64,000 nt of DNA from Thalassospira povalilytica. GTDB taxonomy: Bacteria; Pseudomonadota; Alphaproteobacteria; Rhodospirillales; Thalassospiraceae. Numbering within the stretch: position 1 is the stretch's first letter; each line of letters opens with the position of its first letter. Below, piece by piece: positions 19,467 through 28,362 of this stretch. The stretch lies in assembly GCF_002844235.1 (NCBI RefSeq), contig NZ_PGTS01000002.1, positions 372,001 to 436,000 of the forward strand. The letters are read 5' to 3'. Position numbers and translations under genes: made by a program. Below the pieces are notes generated by a model that had not been told where the DNA came from, made no database searches, and worked only from the letters and a program-made list of their open reading frames with translations.

Positions 19467-20234
19467 ATGGATTTCATCACAGATCCGTTCTTTTATGCGG
19501 TCGCAGTGCCGGCTGTTCTGATTGCCGGGGTCTCAAAAAGCGGATTTGGTGGCGGGTTGGGGGTGATCGCCGTGCCATTGATGGCATTGGCCGTATCGCC
19601 ACAAGCCGCCGCAGCAATCATGTTGCCGATCCTGTGTTTGATGGATGTTGCCAATGTCTGGGCCTATCGCAATCGGTGGGACCGGCGCAATATGCTTATT
19701 CTGGTGCCCGCAGCACTTGTCGGGATACTGGTTGGTGTCTTGACCTTCAGTTATCTGAGTGTGGCGGCTGTCAAACTGATCATCGCACTGATTGCCATTG
19801 TCTTTACCCTTGATCACTGGCTGCGTGGCAAGAAAACAGGCGACACGCCAAAAGAAGCAACCTGGGGAAAAGGATCGGTCCTGGGGAGCCTTGCGGGGTT
19901 CACAAGCTTTGTCGCCCACGCGGGCGGGCCGCCGGTTTCGGTCTTTTTGTTGCCGCAGCGGATGGACAAGTCGATTTTTGTCGGCACCACGGTGATGTTT
20001 TTCATCGTCGTCAATTACGTCAAACTCGTACCGTACTGGTTCCTGGGCCAGTTCAGCAGTGCAAACCTTGGAACGTCAGCCGTGCTGATACCTGTTGCAT
20101 TGTTCGGCACCTGGGTGGGGCTGTGGGCGCATGACAAGGTGAATGTCGTGCTGTTTTACAGGGTTTGCTATGCATTGCTGTTCCTGACCGGGATCAAGCT
20201 GCTTTGGGATGCGGTCGTTCTGTTTTCGGCGTGA
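19467..20234 (+). CDS. TSUP (TauE/SafE) family membrane protein
   Basis: This 255-residue inner-membrane protein has about eight hydrophobic segments. Its N-terminal repeat ISKSGFGGG-like sequence GVSKSGFGGGLGVIAVPLMA and the later GFTSFVAHAGGPPVSVFLLP are the two signature motifs of TauE/SafE carriers. Members export or import small organosulfur or carboxylate anions such as sulfite, sulfoacetate or taurine-derived compounds; the substrate here is unknown. AGGGA precedes the ATG. A strong terminator at 20267-20297 ends the unit. Linkage to the upstream moaB is loose (77 bases). Confidence 0.88.
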   Translation: MDFITDPFFYAVAVPAVLIAGVSKSGFGGGLGVIAVPLMALAVSPQAAAAIMLPILCLMDVANVWAYRNRWDRRNMLILVPAALVGILVGVLTFSYLSVAAVKLIIALIAIVFTLDHWLRGKKTGDTPKEATWGKGSVLGSLAGFTSFVAHAGGPPVSVFLLPQRMDKSIFVGTTVMFFIVVNYVKLVPYWFLGQFSSANLGTSAVLIPVALFGTWVGLWAHDKVNVVLFYRVCYALLFLTGIKLLWDAVVLFSA

Positions 20235-20266
20235 TGTACCAATCACCGATGTCTGAACTGAAATTT

Positions 20267-20297
20267 TGCGGGCATCGATTGCGATGTCCGCATTTTT
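20267..20297 (+). terminator. Intrinsic terminator after the TSUP gene
   Basis: An eleven-base stem with one G-T pair (TGCGGGCATCG / CGATGTCCGCA), ATTG loop, followed by five T bases. Confidence 0.85.
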
Positions 20298-20416
20298 AAT
20301 GGGCGGACCATTGCAAAGTGGTTCATGCTTGCCCGCGTTCGGCAAACCATATAGCGATACAGTCAATTTGTTGATAAATTGTCATTAAGTGACTTTTGTG
20401 CGCGAGGTGCCCGAAC

Positions 20417-21229
20417 GTGGAACTGATACTGGCCAAACTGAGTGTCTCGGTTGGAATGGTTCTTGGTCTGTCCTTTCTGGCAGAACGCGCAGGCCCGCGT
20501 GCCGCAGGTATCCTGTCGGGTTATCCATTGGGGACGGCAATTTTGCTTTATTTCATCGCAGTAGAGCAGGGCATTGCCTTTGCCAGTGAAAGTGCCGTCT
20601 ATGCGATGCCGGGGCTGATTGCCACGCTGGCATTTCTGTATGGCTATTTTCATGCATCATGTCGCTTGGTGCGTTTGCCCGTGATCCCGCAGATTGTGCT
20701 AAGTTCGCTTGCGGCCTTTGCTGTGTATCTTGCGGTGTCGTGGTTATTCCAATTGACATCAATGACCCTGACGCAGGCTGCGATCATTTTGCTGTTTGCG
20801 ATTTTTGCCGCTCTCGTCCTGTTCCGAAAAATCGAGAATGTCAAAATTCTCAACCGGGTGCGGGTTACCAAACGCGTTATCCTGTTCCGGGCCGGACTGG
20901 CGTCGGTGATCGTGCTGATTATCAGTGGTCTGGCAGCGTGGATTGGCCCACGGTGGTCAGGGTTGCTTTCGGGTTTTCCGGTTGCGCTTTATCCGACAAT
21001 GATCATTTTGCATTTCAGTTACGGGGCGGCACCTGTTCATACACTGGTGCGGAATTTCCCGCGCGGCATGGGGGCACTTTGGACATATATCCTGGCCGTA
21101 TCGCTGAGCTATCCTGTGCTCGGGCTTAATGTCGGGACGCTGGTTTCGTTTGCAGCAGCAACGGTTTACCTTGTTACATATTCCACTTTCGTTTGGATGA
21201 AGCAAAAGTCCGTGCGCCCAATAGAATGA
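20417..21229 (+). CDS. Membrane protein with internal tandem duplication, function unknown
   Basis: This protein of about 270 residues has eight or so hydrophobic segments. It looks like two homologous halves: the first contains AERAGPRAAGILSGYPLGTA and the second AAWIGPRWSGLLSGFPVALY, both of the pattern GPR-x2-G-(I/L)-LSG-(Y/F)-P. I chose the GTG at 20417, which has GAGG about nine bases upstream. A TTG at 20396 in the same frame is the alternative. I do not recognise a named transporter family. The two-repeat design with conserved Gly/Pro loops resembles carriers with inverted or parallel repeats. It lies between a TSUP carrier and an IclR regulator in the same direction, 70 bases before the latter. 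Confidence 0.72.
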   Translation: MELILAKLSVSVGMVLGLSFLAERAGPRAAGILSGYPLGTAILLYFIAVEQGIAFASESAVYAMPGLIATLAFLYGYFHASCRLVRLPVIPQIVLSSLAAFAVYLAVSWLFQLTSMTLTQAAIILLFAIFAALVLFRKIENVKILNRVRVTKRVILFRAGLASVIVLIISGLAAWIGPRWSGLLSGFPVALYPTMIILHFSYGAAPVHTLVRNFPRGMGALWTYILAVSLSYPVLGLNVGTLVSFAAATVYLVTYSTFVWMKQKSVRPIE

Positions 21230-21299
21230 TCCCATAATATCACTGACAATGGTGAAATAGCGGTCCGTTAAACGGGCCAGTTCAGGGAGACGTATCTGC

Positions 21300-22061
21300 A
21301 TGCAGCAGGTTCAATCACTGGTCAGGGCGTTAAGCATCCTTAATGCGCTTGCAGAAAGCGATGATGGCATGACGCTGACCGAAATTGCGCAACAGGTGAA
21401 GTTGCCTCCATCAACCGCCCACAGGTTGCTGACAACCATGCAACACGAACGCTATGTGTCGTTTGATGGCGAACGGACATTGTGGTTTGTAGGTGTTCAG
21501 GCCTTCAGTGTGGGAAATGCATTTACGAAAAACCGCAATCTGAGCCAGATTGCCCGTCCCTATATGCGGGCATTGATGGAAGATAGCGGTGAAACAGTTA
21601 ATCTGGCCGTCGCCGACGGCGGGGAGGTCATTTTCCTGTCACAGGTCGAATGCCGCAAAATGATGCGCGCTCTGGTCACGCCGGGACGCCGCGCATTGAT
21701 GCATTGTTCCGGTGTCGGCAAGGCGCTGCTGGCGTTCCTGCCGGAATCCGAACTGAAATCCGTCGTTGCCAAGCATGGATTGCCAAAAATCACGGAACGG
21801 ACACTGGTTTCGTCCGGTGCACTTGAAAAGGATCTGGAACGCGCCCGCCAGCGTGGCTACGCCCTTGATGACGAGGAACATGCCGTTGGCCTGCGATGTG
21901 TCGCAGGGGTGGTTCGCGATGAAACCGGAAGTCCGATCGCAGCCCTTTCCCTGTCAGGGCCGGCTGCACGTATTCCAAACGATCACATCGAACAGCTTGG
22001 GCTTAAGGTTCGGCGTGTTTGTGCCGATCTCAGCCGTGAATATGGCGGGAAGCCGGTATAA
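21300..22061 (+). CDS. IclR-family transcriptional regulator
   Basis: This 253-residue regulator has an N-terminal winged helix (about 5-65) with TLTEIAQQVKLPPSTAHRLL and a C-terminal IclR effector domain with GKALLAFLPE and GYALDDEEHAVGLRCVAGVV. That last motif is the conserved effector-pocket segment. Family members control catabolic genes for glyoxylate, aromatic or sugar-acid substrates. No catabolic operon is beside it, so the targets are unclear; the preceding membrane protein is the nearest candidate. AGGGAGA lies about nine bases before the ATG. Its terminator (22118-22147) is embedded in the coding end of the convergent gene. Confidence 0.88.
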   Translation: MQQVQSLVRALSILNALAESDDGMTLTEIAQQVKLPPSTAHRLLTTMQHERYVSFDGERTLWFVGVQAFSVGNAFTKNRNLSQIARPYMRALMEDSGETVNLAVADGGEVIFLSQVECRKMMRALVTPGRRALMHCSGVGKALLAFLPESELKSVVAKHGLPKITERTLVSSGALEKDLERARQRGYALDDEEHAVGLRCVAGVVRDETGSPIAALSLSGPAARIPNDHIEQLGLKVRRVCADLSREYGGKPV

Positions 22062-22087
22062 ACCGGCAAAGCCCGCAGCTTGTTCAG

Positions 22088-23533
22088 CTATTCGGTACGT
22101 GAACGGTTGTTTGTCGCAAAGCGGAAGGTGTTCCTTCCGCTTTTTTTCGCGGCATACATTGCATCATCCGCCGCGGCAATCAATTCATCGACGGTTTCGC
22201 CGTGATCGGGATAAAGCGCGATGCCAATGGATGCTGTCACCGTATAGGGTGAGAGGTCATCACCAAATTCAATGGCGCTGCCCGATAGGGCGGTTTGCAG
22301 TTTGCGCGCAACAAGTTCGGCGTCTTCGGGCGTCTCGGTGCCGGGCAGAATAATGGTGAATTCATCACCGCCAATGCGGGCAACAGTATCGACATTGCGC
22401 AATGTGCCGGTCAGTCGCTTGGCAATTTCATCAAGTGCCTTGTCGCCTGTGGAATGGCCACCGGTATCATTCAGCGACTTGAATTCATCAATATCGATGA
22501 ACATCAGGGCAAAGCATTCACGCCGTCGCTTTGACAGTTTGATCGCAAAGTTCAGCCGATCCATGAACAAATAGCGGTTCGGAAGGGATGTCAGCGCATC
22601 ATGATTGGCCTGGAAACGAATTTGTTCCTCTGTGAATTTGCGATCCGAGATATTGGTAAAGCTGGTCAGCCGCAAAGTCTGGCCTTGGACAACGACGTTT
22701 CTGCCATTGATTTCACAGGGAAACTTGCTGCCATCCTTGCAAACAGCAATCGCCTCGTAGGGTTTGTCATATCCCGAGCGGATATTGGCCATGACAAGCG
22801 GCAAGGTTTCGCTTGAGATAATGTCCGCTGCACTCAGCAACAGAAGTTCGGAACGATCATAACCGAACATGCGTTCGGCGGCGTTATTGGTATCGATGCA
22901 TTTCCCGCCATCATGCAGAAAAATTGCTTCGTTGCTCAGGGTTTCAAGGATCTTGAGCCGTTCTTCGCTTTCCTGGCGGCGGTTGCGTTCCTCGACCAGT
23001 TCGGTGATGTCCCAGATGATGCAATCGATCTGACAATCCGGGGTGATCGGCGGTAAAGCACGCATTTGAATACGCACCCAGCGTTGTTCACCGTGATTGG
23101 TTTTTACAGTCATTTCGGTCGTTTGAATTTCGCCTTTGGCCTCGATTGCCGCCCGGCGAAGGTTCATCAGGGCTTCATGGTCAAAAATCTGATTGCGCAG
23201 GCTGTCCGTAATCGATGCACCGGCCCAGTTAAGACCCTGGTCCGATGCAAATTCGATCTTGCCGAACTCATCAATGCGGAACACCAGCCCGGGCAGGCGG
23301 GCAAAGAACCGCTGCCGTGATTTGGCGTTTCGGCGCACCATGAAATGCACGATCGCAAGCAATCCGGCAACGGACAGGAAAAAGACAAGTGATGTCGAAA
23401 GCGGGGGGAATGTCGCGTCACTATAGGTCAGGGCAAGGGCATATTCAATGCCGCCGCATAACCAAAGTCCCAGTAGCCACCAGGATATATGCAGGCCGAT
23501 AAAGTATCGGTCTTTCAAAAACGGACCCGGCAT
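22088..23533 (-). CDS. Membrane-bound PAS-PAS diguanylate cyclase
   Basis: This 481-residue protein is predicted to make cyclic di-GMP from two GTP. Two hydrophobic segments (about 10-35 and 45-67) anchor it, with only a short periplasmic loop. A PAS-like region spans about 78-185 and a clear PAS domain about 190-310 (FLHDGGKCIDTNNAAERMFG). The GGDEF domain covers about 320-475 with an intact GGDEF active-site motif at 388-392. RNVD at 379-382 is the RxxD inhibitory site five residues before it, so product inhibition is expected. There is no EAL domain. Its last codons overlap a hairpin that reads as a terminator for the convergent IclR gene. Confidence 0.9.
   Translation of the reverse strand: MPGPFLKDRYFIGLHISWWLLGLWLCGGIEYALALTYSDATFPPLSTSLVFFLSVAGLLAIVHFMVRRNAKSRQRFFARLPGLVFRIDEFGKIEFASDQGLNWAGASITDSLRNQIFDHEALMNLRRAAIEAKGEIQTTEMTVKTNHGEQRWVRIQMRALPPITPDCQIDCIIWDITELVEERNRRQESEERLKILETLSNEAIFLHDGGKCIDTNNAAERMFGYDRSELLLLSAADIISSETLPLVMANIRSGYDKPYEAIAVCKDGSKFPCEINGRNVVVQGQTLRLTSFTNISDRKFTEEQIRFQANHDALTSLPNRYLFMDRLNFAIKLSKRRRECFALMFIDIDEFKSLNDTGGHSTGDKALDEIAKRLTGTLRNVDTVARIGGDEFTIILPGTETPEDAELVARKLQTALSGSAIEFGDDLSPYTVTASIGIALYPDHGETVDELIAAADDAMYAAKKSGRNTFRFATNNRSRTE
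22118..22147 (+). terminator. Terminator for the IclR gene inside convergent coding sequence
   Basis: Perfect eleven-base arms (AAAGCGGAAGG / CCTTCCGCTTT), TGTT loop and seven T bases on the + strand, 57 bases past the IclR stop. The same bases encode the SGRNTFRF segment near the C-terminus of the diguanylate cyclase on the other strand. Confidence 0.8.
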
Positions 23534-23662
23534 ATCTCTTTGTATATCCTTTGCCTACCAATCAAGCCAAAGAATATACCGGTCATGAAATATGACAAGC
23601 ATCTGATTTGTCGATAGCAGACGCGATGCGGTCCGTTTTTGAAGACAGGTCAAATTCGGCTT

Positions 23663-24307
23663 TTACATACCGGGGCAGGAAACCCCGGTGCCGCCTAGTC
23701 CGCAATATCCATCAGGATTTTTGTGCAGATACTGCTGATGGAAATCTTCGGCGTAATAGAATGTCGGCGCATCGGAAATTTCGGTGGTGATCCCGCCCTG
23801 ACCAGCGGTATCAAGGGCTGCGTGATATGCATCGCGCGATGCAATTGCCGCTGCTTTTTGATCGGGGTTGGTCGTGTAGATCACCGAACGATACTGTGTA
23901 CCGATGTCATTGCCCTGACGCATGCCCTGGGTCGGGTCATGATTTTCCCAAAACAGCTTCAGCAGTTGCTGATAGGAAGTCACAGCCGGGTCGAAAACAA
24001 CCATTACAACTTCGGCATGGCCGGTCATGCCACTACACACTTCGCGGTATGTCGGATTGCGGGTATAGCCGCCGGCATAGCCAACAGTGGTGGTCCAGAC
24101 GCCGTCCGCTTTCCAGAACAGGCGCTCGGCCCCCCAAAAACATCCCATGCCAAAGACAGCAACTTCGAGATTGTCGGGGAAGGGACCCACCATCGGGTTT
24201 CCGGTCACAACGTTACGTTCTGCGACGGCAATGGCATCGTCGCGACCGGGCAATGCGGTATCTGCGGATGGCATTTGTGCCTTGTCTGTTTTAAGGGCGG
24301 AAAGCAT
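23663..24307 (-). CDS. msrA: Peptide methionine-S-sulfoxide reductase MsrA
   Basis: This 214-residue enzyme repairs methionine S-sulfoxide in proteins. The catalytic Cys lies in GCFWG (Cys56) and two recycling cysteines sit in the C-terminal [11 protein letters not shown] segment (about Cys202 and Cys211), the same three-cysteine layout as the E. coli enzyme. The [18 protein letters not shown] and GHAEVV motifs are intact. I chose the ATG at 24307, which has AGGTG upstream, over an earlier in-frame start that adds 21 unrelated residues. No signal peptide is present, so it is cytoplasmic. It lies upstream of the diguanylate cyclase on the same strand with 129 bases between. Confidence 0.93.
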   Translation of the reverse strand: MLSALKTDKAQMPSADTALPGRDDAIAVAERNVVTGNPMVGPFPDNLEVAVFGMGCFWGAERLFWKADGVWTTTVGYAGGYTRNPTYREVCSGMTGHAEVVMVVFDPAVTSYQQLLKLFWENHDPTQGMRQGNDIGTQYRSVIYTTNPDQKAAAIASRDAYHAALDTAGQGGITTEISDAPTFYYAEDFHQQYLHKNPDGYCGLGGTGVSCPGM

Positions 24308-24472
24308 GTCTTTCACCTGATGAGTTTGGAATTTCTGACTGCAATGTAACCCAGTGCACGACAATAGCAATTCCCCTGTTGATCAAATGTCTTTGAACAT
24401 TCTTTTGGTGGGGCACGACAGGCCATAGATAATGCGCGCAACAAAGCGGTTGTCGGGAAACAAGGTTTCGTC

Positions 24473-24778
24473 GTGCGCAGACTGTCGAATTTGAAATCAA
24501 TGGCTTTGATCCTGATCGGGGGGCTTTGTTTGTTGATCGGATTGGTGTTTTTGCCATTGCCGCCGCCATTTTTCGGCATGGTGTTCATTGCGCTGGGCCT
24601 GCCATTGCTGGCGGCCGGCTCAAAACGAACTCGCCGCCTGATCCAGCATCTGCGATGGCGGTATTATCGACATAATGCAAAAATCGAATATCTGCTGGCG
24701 CGCTTGCCGGGCTTTTTACGCCGTCACGGCCACAAGACGCGGCCAGATGTGCTTGTGCGACTCAATAAAAAGCGTTAG
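24473..24778 (+). CDS. Small two-segment membrane protein (PGPGW-like)
   Basis: This protein of about 101 residues starts at a GTG (24473). It has a hydrophobic hairpin (about 10-48: ALILIGGLCLLIGLVFLPLP, then FFGMVFIALGLPLLAAG) followed by a basic, helical cytoplasmic tail rich in Arg and His. The Leu-Pro-rich turn PLPPPFFG between the two membrane segments recalls the PGPGW family of small transmembrane proteins. An ATG at 24500 would give a shorter protein starting directly at the membrane segment. Function is unknown. It stands alone between msrA (divergent) and the SPOR gene (convergent). Confidence 0.65.
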   Translation: MRRLSNLKSMALILIGGLCLLIGLVFLPLPPPFFGMVFIALGLPLLAAGSKRTRRLIQHLRWRYYRHNAKIEYLLARLPGFLRRHGHKTRPDVLVRLNKKR

Positions 24779-24847
24779 GCAAGGTTGGACCGTTGATTGT
24801 TAAGCGTGCGGCTATCTCAGGCATATCGTCAAAGCAGGCCCGGGTAC

Positions 24848-26257
24848 TCAGCGTTCCACACGGCGGATCAGGCAATCAACGCCGGCTGATTTAAGCTGGT
24901 TACAGGCTTGGGCGGCCTCTGACTGACGCGCATATGTTCCGGTCAGAAGACGGAAAAACAAACCCTTGCCCTCAATTGCGATACTGACAACCTCATGATC
25001 AGCGTTTGTCAGCATTCCCCGAGATGAATTCTGAAATTTCGGCCAAGCATCTTCGGCACGACCGCGCGACCGGTATGCTGCCAATTGAACAGCATAATAG
25101 GGGCCCGACCGGGTTGCAGACGAGGCCGCCGGTGCAGATGTCGAAGCGGGAGCAGGTGCGGTTCTTTCTGCAACACTTGGTGTGCTGCGCGGTGCGGGCG
25201 CCGGCGTGGATTGCGATGCCATCGGCAATTCGATCATCGTGCTTGATGGTTCGCGATCAATGATTTCGAGTTCCCCTTGCTCAACCGGCCGGGAATTGGT
25301 GGCAACAACTGCACCCTGATGGTCGACATCGGCCGCTGTTCCGGCGATTGTCGGTGCCTCGGTCACCGGTGCTTTTGCCGCTTTGGAGGCTGCCGCAGGC
25401 ATCTGTTCCGCAACAGGTGCCGGTTGCACGGGGATGACCGGAATAATCGTTGGCTGCGAAGCCGCTGTTGCCGGTGCCGCCACGGTGCCCGGACTTGTCA
25501 TCGCAGCCGATGGCGTCGATGTGGTTTGCGGTTGTGATACACGGCGTTCAACACGGGTGAGCTGGGCCGTGTTTTCACTAACCGGCATGTCCATACGTTC
25601 GATCGGCTTGGTACTGTCTTCGGGTTCGGCAGTAACAACGCCACCGGTTTCATAGAAACGACGATCACGCTCCACCTTGGGCGGATCGGGAAGATCAGGG
25701 CCCGGTGCGACGGTTGCGGCCGCCACGACCGATTCAATTTCGCTTGAACGGGCAAATTGCGGGGCAATTTCATCAAGTGCAACCAATCGACGCTGGGCGA
25801 GGGCGTTGACATTGCCGGTCAGCTTGATGCCCTGACCACAATCAAGATTGATTTTGTTTTCAGGCGGGGATGCTGTCAGCCAGACATACAATTTACGCGC
25901 ATTTTCGTAATTTCCATTGATGTCATAGGCAATGGCCTGCATCAGGTTTTCTTGCGGGGTGCGCGTAAGCGAAATCTCGGTAGCAGCAATATGCGATACT
26001 TCGGCGGGCGTGGTCTTGCCGAAAAACAATCCGCATGCTGCACGGTTCAAGTCATAGCCGGTTTGCGGACTGTCCGTCGCAGGGCCGTCAACCGATGATG
26101 GCTGCATTGCTGAGACATCGCTGGATGAAGTTCCAAACCACAGCCCGGAAAAATCATCGGTGCTGCAGGCGCCAAGAAGCGGCAATAGTGCTGCGGCGGC
26201 AAACCAGCCCTTTTTAAGCGGGGCGTTCTTTTTTCTTGTCGCAGCTCTGATTTTCAC
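24848..26257 (-). CDS. SPOR-domain lipoprotein
   Basis: This 469-residue envelope protein has a basic N-terminus, a hydrophobic stretch and a lipobox LLGAC (lipidated Cys at residue 31). The middle (about 180-385) is a low-complexity linker rich in Ala, Pro, Thr and Ser. The C-terminal 80 residues are a SPOR domain, with YYAVQLAAYRSRGRAEDAW and LFFRLLTGTYARQSEAAQAC. SPOR domains bind denuded glycan strands in septal peptidoglycan, so a role in division or cell-wall remodelling is likely. The conserved region at about 60-150 (DLNRAACGLFFGKTTPAEV and following) may be an alpha-helical repeat, but I do not recognise it. Monocistronic. Confidence 0.82.
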   Translation of the reverse strand: MKIRAATRKKNAPLKKGWFAAAALLPLLGACSTDDFSGLWFGTSSSDVSAMQPSSVDGPATDSPQTGYDLNRAACGLFFGKTTPAEVSHIAATEISLTRTPQENLMQAIAYDINGNYENARKLYVWLTASPPENKINLDCGQGIKLTGNVNALAQRRLVALDEIAPQFARSSEIESVVAAATVAPGPDLPDPPKVERDRRFYETGGVVTAEPEDSTKPIERMDMPVSENTAQLTRVERRVSQPQTTSTPSAAMTSPGTVAAPATAASQPTIIPVIPVQPAPVAEQMPAAASKAAKAPVTEAPTIAGTAADVDHQGAVVATNSRPVEQGELEIIDREPSSTMIELPMASQSTPAPAPRSTPSVAERTAPAPASTSAPAASSATRSGPYYAVQLAAYRSRGRAEDAWPKFQNSSRGMLTNADHEVVSIAIEGKGLFFRLLTGTYARQSEAAQACNQLKSAGVDCLIRRVER

Positions 26258-26425
26258 GCTTCACCTGATGATCATATTATCAGCGTAAGTTATAGCCAGC
26301 AGGAAGGCCCGGAGCAACTGTTACAAGCCGCCCCGGTGCTGTCAAGCATCCAGAAAAATCAGAAGGATATGGCGCCCCATCTGTAAGATTGGGCTGATCT
26401 GCCTGCCGTCAGGCCGGTGGTGGTT

Positions 26426-26815
26426 CTATCGGGAAATCAGCGGGACCATGATGCCGATCAAAAGGACAAGCACGGTAATCGCAATAACGATGTTGATTAC
26501 GCTTTTGGAGGCCTGGTTTGCTGTTTCGCGCGATATGCCGGGATTGGCCTTGCGCGCACGCGTGCCCGATCCCCCGGAACTGCCAGATGCACTTTCCGCA
26601 GTCAGGATTTTGATAACCTGTTTTTTGTCCTTGCGGCTGGCCTGGTCGTATTTGCTTTCGACAATCCGTACTTCGGTATTGTTCTTGTTTGTCAGAGCTT
26701 CTTTTGCCGAATTAAGCGCCGCCCCATAATCGGAAACCGTCTGCAAATCCATCTGCTGCCCGGTCGCACGGACGCAAACGACGGTGTAGCTTTTGCGCAT
26801 AATTGCGTCAGACAT
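26426..26815 (-). CDS. Predicted tail-anchored membrane protein, function unknown
   Basis: This 129-residue protein starts at the ATG at 26815 (MSDAIMRKSY). The first 70 residues form a small mixed alpha/beta region with SYTVVCVRATGQQMDL and EVRIVESKYDQASRKDKKQV. A Gly/Ser linker follows, then a basic stretch, and a single C-terminal hydrophobic segment (about 107-126, VINIVIAITVLVLLIGIMVP). With no N-terminal signal this looks tail-anchored, with the globular part in the cytoplasm. It is not a family I can name. It lies 133 bases after the TPR gene on the same strand and could be cotranscribed. Confidence 0.6.
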   Translation of the reverse strand: MSDAIMRKSYTVVCVRATGQQMDLQTVSDYGAALNSAKEALTNKNNTEVRIVESKYDQASRKDKKQVIKILTAESASGSSGGSGTRARKANPGISRETANQASKSVINIVIAITVLVLLIGIMVPLISR

Positions 26816-26948
26816 ATCTTTAATCACTCTTCAAACGTCAGCCTTGCGGCGACATATGACCTCTTCAGGCGTAAATAAAAAGATATCCTAACGAATAGGG
26901 CGGGCTATTTTTCCGAATGATGGATGAAATGGCGGCGCAGAAATTCGA

Positions 26949-27413
26949 TCAGTTGGCGATCTTGCCTGCCAGTTCCTTGTATTCTGCGCAATCTGTTCCG
27001 CAAATCTGTTCAAGTCGCGCCAGGTTTTCCTGTGCGAGTTCAGGCTTTCCGGTTTTAAGAAACAGCTCGCCCTGATATTCCAGCGCACCGACATGTTCCG
27101 GGTTGATCATAAGCGCGCGTTCATAATTTTGCCCGGCGCTGTCATAGTCGCCCAGATTGCGCTGGCTATAGGCAAGGTAGTTATACAGATCGGCATTATC
27201 CGGATCGTCTTTGAGCATGGTTTCGATCTTGTCGACGGCCATATCATACATGCCGGTATCGACCAGTTCGGAAACGGCAGACAAATCGGTGCCGTCAGAC
27301 GTCCAGGTGTTTGAACTTCCCATGGCAAGGGCGCTTGTGGTTGTCGCCCCGGTCAAAAATACAAACATCGCACATGACGAGGTGATTTTAGGTGTTTTAC
27401 CCTTGCGGTTCAT
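26949..27413 (-). CDS. Exported TPR-repeat protein
   Basis: This protein of about 154 residues has an N-terminal signal-like segment (SSCAMFVFLTGATTTSALA) and roughly three tetratricopeptide repeats: DTGMYDMAVDKIETMLKDDP, NLGDYDSAGQNYERALMINP and KTGKPELAQENLARLEQICG. Two Cys residues near the end (CGTDC) could form a disulfide in the periplasm. Three in-frame ATGs lie within 18 bases (27428, 27419, 27413); I chose the last because AAAGG is spaced seven bases from it. TPR proteins act as scaffolds; the partner is unknown. Confidence 0.75.
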   Translation of the reverse strand: MNRKGKTPKITSSCAMFVFLTGATTTSALAMGSSNTWTSDGTDLSAVSELVDTGMYDMAVDKIETMLKDDPDNADLYNYLAYSQRNLGDYDSAGQNYERALMINPEHVGALEYQGELFLKTGKPELAQENLARLEQICGTDCAEYKELAGKIAN

Positions 27414-27539
27414 CGTCATACCTTTCATTGATCAACATATGGCATCAACAGGTGCGTCGGGACGCGTCAACTTGTGATTTATCACAATCACCGGGTTGTC
27501 GTAATCACTTGTTGGTGAAGAATATGTCAATGAAAGGGC

Positions 27540-28253
27540 GTGTCATTGGGAGTTGTTGAAACACTTGCTCTGAGCATGGGCGGTGCTTGGGCCAGCGGCG
27601 TCAATCTGTACGGGACAGTGGTTGTTCTGGGGATGATGGATAATTTCGGCTTTATCGATCTTCCACCCGATTTACAGATTTTGGCCAGTTGGTGGGTGCT
27701 GGCAATTGCGATCTTCCTGTATCTGATCGAATTCGTTGCCGACAAAATTCCTGTTGTTGACAGTCTTTGGGACGCCCTGCACACCTTTATCCGCATTCCG
27801 GCCGGTGCCTTGCTGGCCGCCGGTGCCGTAAGCGGACTTGATCTTGGACTGGGGGATGAGGCCCAAACTGTGATCAGCCTTCTTGTCGGTGGAACCATCG
27901 CAGCCGGAAGCCATTTCACAAAGGCCGGAAGCCGTGCAGCGATCAATACATCACCCGAACCGGTGACCAACAGTGTGGCGTCTGTGACCGAAGATATTGC
28001 CGTGTTCGGCGCCCTTTACACCGTGGTGTTCCATCCGGTTGTGTTCTTTGTGTTGCTGGCGGTTTTTGTGTTGCTGTTGGTCTGGCTGGTGCCAAAAATC
28101 TGGCGGTTCATTGGTGACGTATTTGGCAATGCGCGCCACCCGGCCGCCGCATACGGGCAGGCACGGGCCCAGCATGGCGGCGCAAACAGTGGACAGTTCG
28201 GCAAAATCAGTTTGTCCGGCACCCGGGGAAAACACCAAACTGCCCAAGAATGA
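27540..28253 (+). CDS. DUF4126 family membrane protein
   Basis: This 237-residue membrane protein has about five hydrophobic segments. The start region MGGAWASGVNLYGTVVVLG and the later FVADKIPVVDSLWDALHTFI match the conserved core of DUF4126 proteins, whose role is not known. The C-terminus after residue 195 is a basic, polar tail. The start is a GTG at 27540, with a weak AAGGG upstream. It faces thrS convergently, and a strong bidirectional terminator lies between them. Confidence 0.78.
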   Translation: MSLGVVETLALSMGGAWASGVNLYGTVVVLGMMDNFGFIDLPPDLQILASWWVLAIAIFLYLIEFVADKIPVVDSLWDALHTFIRIPAGALLAAGAVSGLDLGLGDEAQTVISLLVGGTIAAGSHFTKAGSRAAINTSPEPVTNSVASVTEDIAVFGALYTVVFHPVVFFVLLAVFVLLLVWLVPKIWRFIGDVFGNARHPAAAYGQARAQHGGANSGQFGKISLSGTRGKHQTAQE

Positions 28254-28301
28254 TCCGAAATTGCCACCACAATAAAGCGCACGTCATCACCATCGGAACC
28301 A

Positions 28302-28335
28302 AAAAAGCCCGCAAGCATATGCCTGCGGGCTTTTT
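28302..28335. terminator. Bidirectional terminator between DUF4126 gene and thrS
   Basis: AAAAAGCCCGCA / TGCGGGCTTTTT arms with a ten-base loop; A and T runs flank both sides, so both convergent genes can use it. Confidence 0.9.
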
Positions 28336-28362
28336 ATTTGGTCGTTTGGGCAGAAACCGTTC

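Noticed and set aside
23671-23695. Hairpin ACCGGGG / CCCCGGT at the end of msrA
   Set aside because: It lies within the last codons and is followed by an A-rich, not T-rich, sequence on the coding strand, so it is not a terminator.
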